Shown here one piece after another: positions 57,770 through 64,000 of a DNA stretch of 64,000 nucleotides. Position numbers and translations under genes: made by a program. The stretch is from Cavia porcellus. Taxonomy: Eukaryota; Chordata; Mammalia; Rodentia; Caviidae. Below the pieces are notes generated by a model. That model was not told where the DNA came from. It did not search any database and saw only the letters and a list, made by a program, of their open reading frames with translations. Location: NCBI RefSeq assembly GCF_034190915.1, contig NW_026947484.1:73797482-73861481 (forward strand). Reading direction: 5' to 3'. How positions within the stretch are numbered: position 1 is the first letter of the stretch; every line of letters begins with the position of its first letter.

Positions 57770-59890
57770 GCAGTAGCAGGGCCACGTCTAGACTCTCCCC
57801 TTCAGGCCCGGCACCTGGTTTCGTTGGCATCTCTCTGCTGATGATGTGTTGAAGTGTTTAGGGACCTTCAGGAGAGTTTTTTTTAATCCAGCCACACTGA
57901 TATTCAAATCCCCAAATAAATATTCCCTACGGTCCACACCCAGGAGCGCAGTGACATACTGGTGTTGTCTTGCGTCAAGTGGACCCAAATTTGATGCTAT
58001 AGCTTCTTCGTTCTTTAAGCCTCGGACACGTCCTCTGCTTCCTCCACTGGCATCGGGGGCCCACTCCCTGGTACCCACAGCGCACAGGGTCCCCTTGTTC
58101 TCCTACAGTCTTGAGGTTCCAGCTCTCACCCTGACACATCTTCATCCACAGCGACAAGCGTCCTTCACCCTCTTTGCTTTTGCTCTCTGAAGACATGGCC
58201 TCGTGGCTGACACCAACCGCTCTCTGGGCTCCAGGCCCCAGGCCCTCACCATCGTGCCAGTCTCCCTCTTGGGGCTGCCTCCCTCCTGCTGGAGGCACAT
58301 CCGGGGGTCCTGCTACCTCAGGACTGGGCTCTCTCCGACTGCCCTCAAGGTGGCAGCTTACTCGCCTCCAGCCCGTGCCACTGGTCTCTCCAGCAGCTTC
58401 CCACCCTCCTGCATGGGCTCCAGCCATGGGACCCTCCCTCTGACCTCGGCCACTGTGACATGTTGGCCTCATCAGCTTGTTTCCGTCAGTCACTCGGGGC
58501 TATCTTGAAGGAAGGCTTCAGTGTAGTCTGCTTCCTAAGGTGCTCCTTTTTGCCGAGTCTGTTTTCTGGTTGGCAAAAAGTGCAGAATCCGTATGAGTAT
58601 TAATGTGGCATGAGACTTCGGAATGCTCAGCCTGGAGTTGGCTCTCACTGCATGGTGATCGTACTTCTGCTTCCCTTTCTGTCGTGTCGCAGATCCTGAG
58701 TATTCTGCATTTCTCATAACCCCTTTGTCCCCTTCCTCAGACCCTCTTACCAGCAGGGGTCTTCTGCCCAATCCCTAAAGTCACAAGGCCTCAGATGTCC
58801 CATCAGCCGGAGTCACGTGCAGGCCCGCCTCCCACTCCAGCGCTCCTCCCTGCCTCCTTCCCTGATTGCCTTCTGGGTAACTTCCTTGGAAACCACCAAG
58901 TGCCACACATTCAAATTAACTGCCTTTAAAAAGAAATAAATAAAAACAAATTTGCTTTTCTCCCAACTGACTTCTGCTTGATTTCCCTGTTTTGGTTCCT
59001 AAGTCTCCATTCTTCCCATTTCTCAAAGCCTCCATCAAATTCTTCCCCTCTTTGCCCAGGAGACCTCTTGCTGATTCTGGGCATCTTTTTCTGGATGATA
59101 CCAGCATATCCATCTCCTGCTTCCCCCACGGGCAGCATTAGGCCTTCCAGATTTTGGATTTGGATTTGGTTTACTGCGATGTCTCCGTAAGACATCTTTC
59201 TGCTCCCACTGAGCACATTCCTACCCCTCTTCCATGCCTCACTCAGAGGAAAGCCATTAATGCAGAGCTGTGGCCAGGACACGGTGGTGCCTGCAGTGCT
59301 CTGCAAACCTCCCATGCAGGCACGACTACACTACCTCATCACTCTTCTCCTAGAAAGCTTCGAAAACTGATTTAAAAAGAGGCAGCGAGGAAAAAAGAAC
59401 AAGGAAACTACATTTTCGGTGAAACTAGGACATAGCTTCCAAAATATTTGCATATGCAGGAGCTACGTGGGTCGAAGAGGCAGCCGCTGAGAGGAAGCCA
59501 GCATTACCTTCCTCCAGAGCCCCAGCCAACATCGGTCCTTTGTCCAGGACAACCTGCACAAGGTCAAGAGAACAGGGCAGCAGGAGCCTCTCCAGACCCT
59601 GGTGCTGTACCAGGAGGCAGACAGGGTGGGCCACACAGCCCTTGAGAGAAGCCGCGCCTGCAGGGGGAGTCGCTTTGCAGAACTGAGCCTTCTGGTTGTG
59701 AATAATAACCAGCTTGGACTGCTACCCTGAGTCCGTGCTAACCCATCTCATTAAGTGATAAACAGTAAACAGGGATTGGCATAGACCGCACACAGAGATA
59801 GTCTAAGAAAAAAATAGCAAAAGAGCAAACTATTAACAGAAGAATAATACTCTGCATAAAGGGGTTTCTGAGGAACAGATGAGCATTGAA
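57770..59890. other. Unassigned GC-richer segment
   Basis: 57.97-58.5 kb is clearly GC-richer than its surroundings and carries the longest frame in the window (172 codons, minus strand, 57975-58493) and plus-strand frames of 89-114 codons. None resembles a known protein, and the minus-strand frame is low in hydrophobic residues. An old retrocopy of a UTR or an unknown repeat is possible. Confidence 0.35.
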
Positions 59891-59893
59891 TAT

Positions 59894-60840
59894 AGTGAAC
59901 CCCCTCAGCTCTGAGGAATCTGGCCCAGGACCCCAGTGCGTGACTGGAGCCATGAGTTGTAAGGAACCCCATAGACCCTGTGTTTGATTCTATGCCTACA
60001 CATACAAGTGCCTGTGATAAAACCGAATTGATAAATTACACAGTAAGGTAACAGTAACTAAAATACAATGGAAGATTGTAAGACTATCCCATAATAACCA
60101 CTCTCCTTATGTAGGTGCTGTTTCTCCTGTCTTACTGTACTGTGCTCACCTCACTCTTTTTGGGGTGACAAGACCTGGGCCTGTGTGATTAAGCAAAGTG
60201 AGGCAAAGGTCTGGACGTGTACTGCCTGTTGCATGTGGCTCTACTTTGCAGTCTGAGATAAAACAGCAACACAGGCGTGAATTTGGTTTCCCTTCTTCAC
60301 AAGGTCACAGATGGGGGATTCTTTCTTCCCATATATCTTAGCAACTTCAGCATATATTTTTTCCTAGCCAAGCATGCTAGCATACAGCTGTAATCCCAGT
60401 CTCTGGGAGGCTGAAGCAGGAGTATTGCTGCTCATTCCAGGCCAGCCTGCACTGCACAGTGAGACCCTATCCTAAAACATACACACATAAGATATCTTTT
60501 CTTTCCTCATTAAAACGAGAACTGTCACCTTCTCACTTAAAGGAAATATTTTACAGCTTCTTTTTAGTGTGTCTCAGTTACCAGCATCACTTTTCTTGTG
60601 CCATGGGGCATCATTAACTGAGAGTTATTTGAACATAGAGGCTATAATACGGAGACAGTCACGGGCAGGTAGCATATACAGCAAGAGCACACTGTGCAGA
60701 GATGGTTCAGAGGTAGGATAGATATGAAAGTTAAAATTCATGAATTGATTATGTCTGGAATTTTCCATTTAATATTTTTGGGCTAGGATTGACCTCAAGT
60801 GACTGCAGAAAATGAAGCTATGCTTAGGGAGAGACCACTG
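59894..60840 (-). mobile_element. Tigger-type DNA transposon remnant, split by a B1
   Basis: On the minus strand it starts cagtggtctctccctaagc and continues aaaatattaaatggaaaatt, atatgctacctgcccgtgac, tgccccatggcacaagaaaa, matching a Tigger-type 5' region. The far end (gaaccccctcagctctgagg) and tacacagtaaggtaacagta belong to its 3' part. A B1 sits at 60364-60480. No transposase frame survives. Confidence 0.6.
60364..60480 (+). mobile_element. B1 SINE inside the Tigger remnant
   Basis: agccaagcatgctagcatac, gctgtaatcccagtctctgg, caggccagcctgcactgcac, gtgagaccctatcc. Confidence 0.85.
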
Positions 60841-60844
60841 CAAA

Positions 60845-62085
60845 TGCTTTATTATGGAGTTTAAATTTTGTGAATGTTGATGAAGCATTCTGTGCAGAAA
60901 TAGTTCAAAGTTGGAGATAAAATTCAGGTATGAGCAGCTAAGGCAGCAAGAGATCAAATGTAAACACCTTTTAGGAATGAAGTAGAGAGAAGAAATAAAA
61001 GCATCACAGAGTTGCAGATAAAATGAGAAACAATGCAAGATGCAATGTTGGGAAAACCCAGTGTAGGGGACAGAGTACAGGAAGGAGTAATGTAAACAGA
61101 AATGAAATAAAGTGGAAATAAAGAATTAATTGGAATTAAACAGAAATCATATGACAATATAGAAATTTAACATAAGTGTATTTGGTGTCTCCAAAAAGGA
61201 AACTCAAATAATGAACTGAAACAGATAATTTTAAATATACTTACATAATTTTAAAATACAATTTAGAGACTTTTCCCTTAAAACATGTTTAACATGATCT
61301 AGGTATGAAAGGGGTTACCTTAGACCTAGTAAAAGTAACAGAGAATCATCATGCTCAGATATATCCTAATAAAATTAGGATATATAATAATACTTATAAA
61401 TAAAATTAGGATATATAATATTTAAAGAAAATAAAGCACAATTGTGACACCAAGCAAAATAATCATGTCTCTATAAGGAGGAAATCAAACTGGCCTTTGA
61501 GTGACCTTTACAGTGTCGCTCAATACTGGGAGACAACAGAACAACAGATTTTATACTGTACCATCGTCATCCAAACATAAAGATGCTAAGGAACTTCAGA
61601 ACTTTCTGGAATGCTGGCAATATTGTCCTCACACATCGTTCTTGGAAAAAACCATTACAGCACAACTGAACCTACTAAGTAAGAGGTGTCAGCCAGAGAG
61701 CTAACTGCAACCATTGATACCAGAATATAAATGTACTCTGAAAATAACAAATATGGCCTTGTAAGTAACAGACAGAAACTTAAATCCTACTTGGTAAAAC
61801 AATGTAGAAATTAGCAACAAAAGAAACTGAGAGGTGAATAAAGAAGGCTGGAGGTCGAATCGGTTGGTTTTTTAACTCATTAAAACAGCTGTGCTTTTTT
61901 CTTAACATAGCCAAAAACTTTTAGACCATAAATTGAAATACTGGTAATAGAAGTATAAACACACTTAACTGCACAAAGTCCAATACTAAAGATATAATCT
62001 CACATTCTGAAATTGAGGCTACGGAGAAGGCAAGGAGAGAGAGTATGCGTATGATTTCCCTTCCCACTCTTTCTTGATGTTCTGA
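60845..62085. other. Unassigned AT-rich intronic DNA
   Basis: No gene or family was recognised. It contains a perfect 12-bp stem with a 3-nt loop at 61359-61385 and a repeat of its right arm about 25 bp on. Confidence 0.4.
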
Positions 62086-62089
62086 CTAC

Positions 62090-62510
62090 CACAGTATTTG
62101 GAGTTTCCTATCACCATGACTGTTGTCACTACGCACCTAGTGATGGAGAGCACCAAAAGTGTATTATTTTGTGAGTCAGGGGTCAGAAGTTGAAAGTTGA
62201 GATCCAGGCAGAATCATCTGCTTGCATTTCCAGCTTCAAGAGGCTGCCACTTCCTCCCGGGTCCAGAGCCCCTTCCAGGCCTTGATCTGACTTCTTGCTC
62301 TCATTGTCCTGTCTCCTGCTACTCAGATCCCCGATCTCACCTTTATAAGGGCTCCTGTGACCAAATAGCCAAGGACAATGGCTCCATCTCAAAATCCTCC
62401 ACATAGTCACCTTCCCAAAGTATCTTTTGCTATGTAAGGTAACACAAACATAGATAATATATAGATTCCTGGGAATGCACTTGGTGTGTATCGGGGACCA
62501 TCTCTCAACC
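62090..62510 (-). mobile_element. MLT1-type LTR
   Basis: Antisense MLT1-like order: agtgtattattttgtgagtc, agaagttgaaagttgagatc, tttataagggctcctgtgac, atctcaaaatcctccacata. Old and diverged. Confidence 0.55.
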
Positions 62511-62559
62511 TAACACAAAATGTGTTTTCAAATTTCCACCATCTTTCCCAAGTGTTACC

Positions 62560-62883
62560 TCAGGAACATTTGTAGAACACTCAACATCCAAACCAGAGCT
62601 TCTGCTCTCTCTGCAGACTTTGCCCTGGTGCCTACACAATCTATCTTTCCACAGTTTAGGCCACATGATCTTGGGTTCTCTTCCTATCTCTCTGCTTCTT
62701 TTCTAACGACTTCTTTCCTCTCCTATTTTAGATATCACTGTTACTCAGTTATCCATCCTTCATCCTCTTCTTGTCCTTGCATGCTGATGTTTCCTGAATG
62801 TCCTCTCCAGACCCGACTGCTTCACCACTCTGAACCTCCATGCCCAAAGACAGGGTACCTCAAACTCAGTGCAGTCAAGAGTG
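62560..62883 (+). mobile_element. L2 fragment, left of a B1 insertion
   Basis: The layout follows the L2 reverse-transcriptase 3' region: ctgatgtttcctgaatgtcc, ctcaaactcagtgcagtcaa. It is continued after the B1. Confidence 0.5.
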
Positions 62884-62997
62884 AAATTTTAGCTGCCCAT
62901 GATTCCATCACTCAGGACGCTGAGGCCGAAGGATCACAAAGTATAAGACCAGCCTGGACAACATAGTGAGACTCTGTCTCAAAAAAAGAAAAAAGTA
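62884..62997 (+). mobile_element. B1 SINE inserted in L2
   Basis: agctgcccatgattccatca, gacgctgaggccgaaggatc, agaccagcctggacaacata, agactctgtctc. Flanks gtgaaatttt and gtaaaatttt form a short imperfect target duplication. Confidence 0.85.
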
Positions 62998-63684
62998 AAA
63001 TTTTGCTGTTCTCAAAAAGCAAGGTTTTATCTTCTATTTCTTGCATCATTTCTTGCATTTCTGGGCCATTATGCACCCAACTCCCAACCGGAAGTCAAGG
63101 GATCACTTCTCTTTGCTCCCTTGCTCCCCACCATTCAAGGATAGCAGCGCTGCTCCCTAGATCTGCTTCCTGCTCAGTCACTGCTTCAGGTCTTCAGTGT
63201 CGCTTTCCTGGAAGGTTGTGAAACCCTCCTGGCTACTCTTCCCCTACAGTCTCTTCTGCAGACTGTGCTGCCAGAGTGATTTGTCTGAGACACAAACCTG
63301 ATCACACCAATTCTAAGACAGAGTCTAGTGATCTCCCCAGGCCTCCGGGATGAAGGGAAATTCTTCCCTGTCACTATGAGTTCTCTGATGCAAGCGCTGT
63401 GCTTTTGACAGTGGACCCCAGGCCCACAGAGAATTTTCCAGATACACTTGGCTGTGTCACTTCCCCATCTGCATGCTCTGCCCCCTTTGCTTATTGCTTT
63501 TTTTTTTATTGTATTTGTCCAGTGAATTAACCCCTTAAGCCCTGGGTGATTATTATGTATGCACTTACAGCCTCCCTGATCTCCTGCAAAAGAGAAACCA
63601 TAACTGTACATCTAATACCCACCTGCATTCATTCCCACATTGGTACTTTTGCATATGCTGTTTCCTCTCCCTGGAACCCTGCCA

Positions 63685-63718
<34 letters not shown>

Positions 63719-63860
63719 ACACAGCCTCACATGCTATCTTTCTCTGGTCATTTAAGTTTCAGCCTTGCTGTCACTCTCAGGAGAGCCTCCTATCCCTCAT
63801 CCCACCAGAGCAGCTCCCCACTACCCTGGCCACTATCACACCACCCTGGTATCAGTGCCC
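62998..63860 (+). mobile_element. L2 fragment, right of the B1
   Basis: cccctacagtctcttctgca, ctgccagagtgatttgtctg, tgatcacaccaattctaaga, then tttgcatatgctgtttcctc, tccctggaaccctgcc follow the L2 order. A CA repeat is inserted. No intact frame. Confidence 0.65.
63685..63722. repeat. (CA)n microsatellite within L2
   Basis: About 18 CA units with one interruption. Confidence 0.95.
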
Positions 63861-64000
63861 AGAAAGGTGCTCCCCAAAGGTCTTCACACCCACTGGGCAC
63901 CAGCCTGGAAAGCAGTGCTGATACAGATAGACATCCGGAATCCAAATCAGGATCCAAACGGAGTCCAGATCCACCTCAACCCTTCAAGGCATTTCTCAAC

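Larger units (their letters stand above)
40794..64000 (+). other. Intron downstream of the TRPM3-like exon (partial)
   Basis: It starts with the donor gtaaaag. The expected next TRPM exon, which in the family continues with an ASAPDQLSLALAW-type motif, was not found. The rest of the window is therefore probably the 5' part of one intron of at least 23 kb. It is full of MIR, L2, B1 and DNA-transposon remnants. Confidence 0.65.

Noticed and set aside
57975..58493. 172-codon minus-strand frame as a gene
   Set aside because: No recognised homology, no splice or promoter context, frames also open on the other strand. The openness follows from GC content.
63640..63921. His/Thr-repeat frame as a protein
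   Set aside because: Translation of a CA repeat inside an L2.
40794..64000. The next TRPM exon (ASAPDQ-type motif)
   Set aside because: Not found by reading; the intron is presumably longer than the window.
1..64000. CRISPR arrays, phage or bacterial defence systems
   Set aside because: No regularly spaced repeats of that kind and no prokaryotic gene structure; the window is vertebrate nuclear DNA.

Overview
The window looks like intronic DNA of a rodent nuclear genome. It is AT-rich with long gene-free stretches, carries tRNA-Ala-like ID SINEs and B1 (7SL-derived) SINEs including B1+ID dimers, and has decayed L1, L2, MIR, MaLR-LTR and Tigger copies. There are no B2 elements of mouse/rat type, and the ID and B1 subfamilies differ from the murid ones as I remember them. 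I therefore lean to a non-murid rodent (beaver- or squirrel-type lineages are possible) but cannot fix the species.

The only coding feature I can support is one 73-nt exon on the + strand at 40721-40793. It has a canonical acceptor and donor, and its 24 complete codons read as a conserved segment of the N-terminal cytosolic region of a TRPM cation channel. From remembered paralogue sequences TRPM3 fits best. TRPM3 is a very large gene with very long introns, so the rest of the window (1-40720 and 40794-64000) is best read as parts of its two flanking introns. All open reading frames of 60-172 codons look like chance or repeat-derived frames.

Layout. 1-12 kb: a MaLR LTR piece, an L1 with a 5' inversion and a perfect 14-bp target duplication, an ID, B1-ID dimers, a compound TC/TG microsatellite and a 1.6-kb minus-strand L2. 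12-26 kb: L1 3' ends, a B1 cluster (13.9-16.1 kb), a MIR/L2 patch, a Tigger-like fragment split by an ID, an unusual 0.87-kb element with ~100-bp inverted ends (21.17-22.04 kb) and a tail-to-tail LTR pair (24.9-25.5 kb). 26-40 kb: a second L1 with 5' inversion, one copy of a small TA-flanked inverted-repeat element, L1ME 3' ends, a MER2-like element, GA repeats and a three-copy ~155-bp tandem repeat. 40-64 kb: the exon, MIR/L2 remnants, a second B1 cluster (42.7-49.2 kb), a near-intact ID with 14-bp target duplication, a second copy of the small inverted-repeat element, purine and pentanucleotide repeats, a Tigger element split by a B1, and an L2 split by a B1.

I found no tRNA, rRNA, snRNA or miRNA gene, no CRISPR array, and no new multi-gene system. 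The most interesting items are structural: the inverted-repeat element at 21.2-22.0 kb, the ~155-bp tandem repeat at 37.8-38.3 kb, the two L1 inversions, the strand bias of the SINEs, and a decoy acceptor just upstream of the exon.
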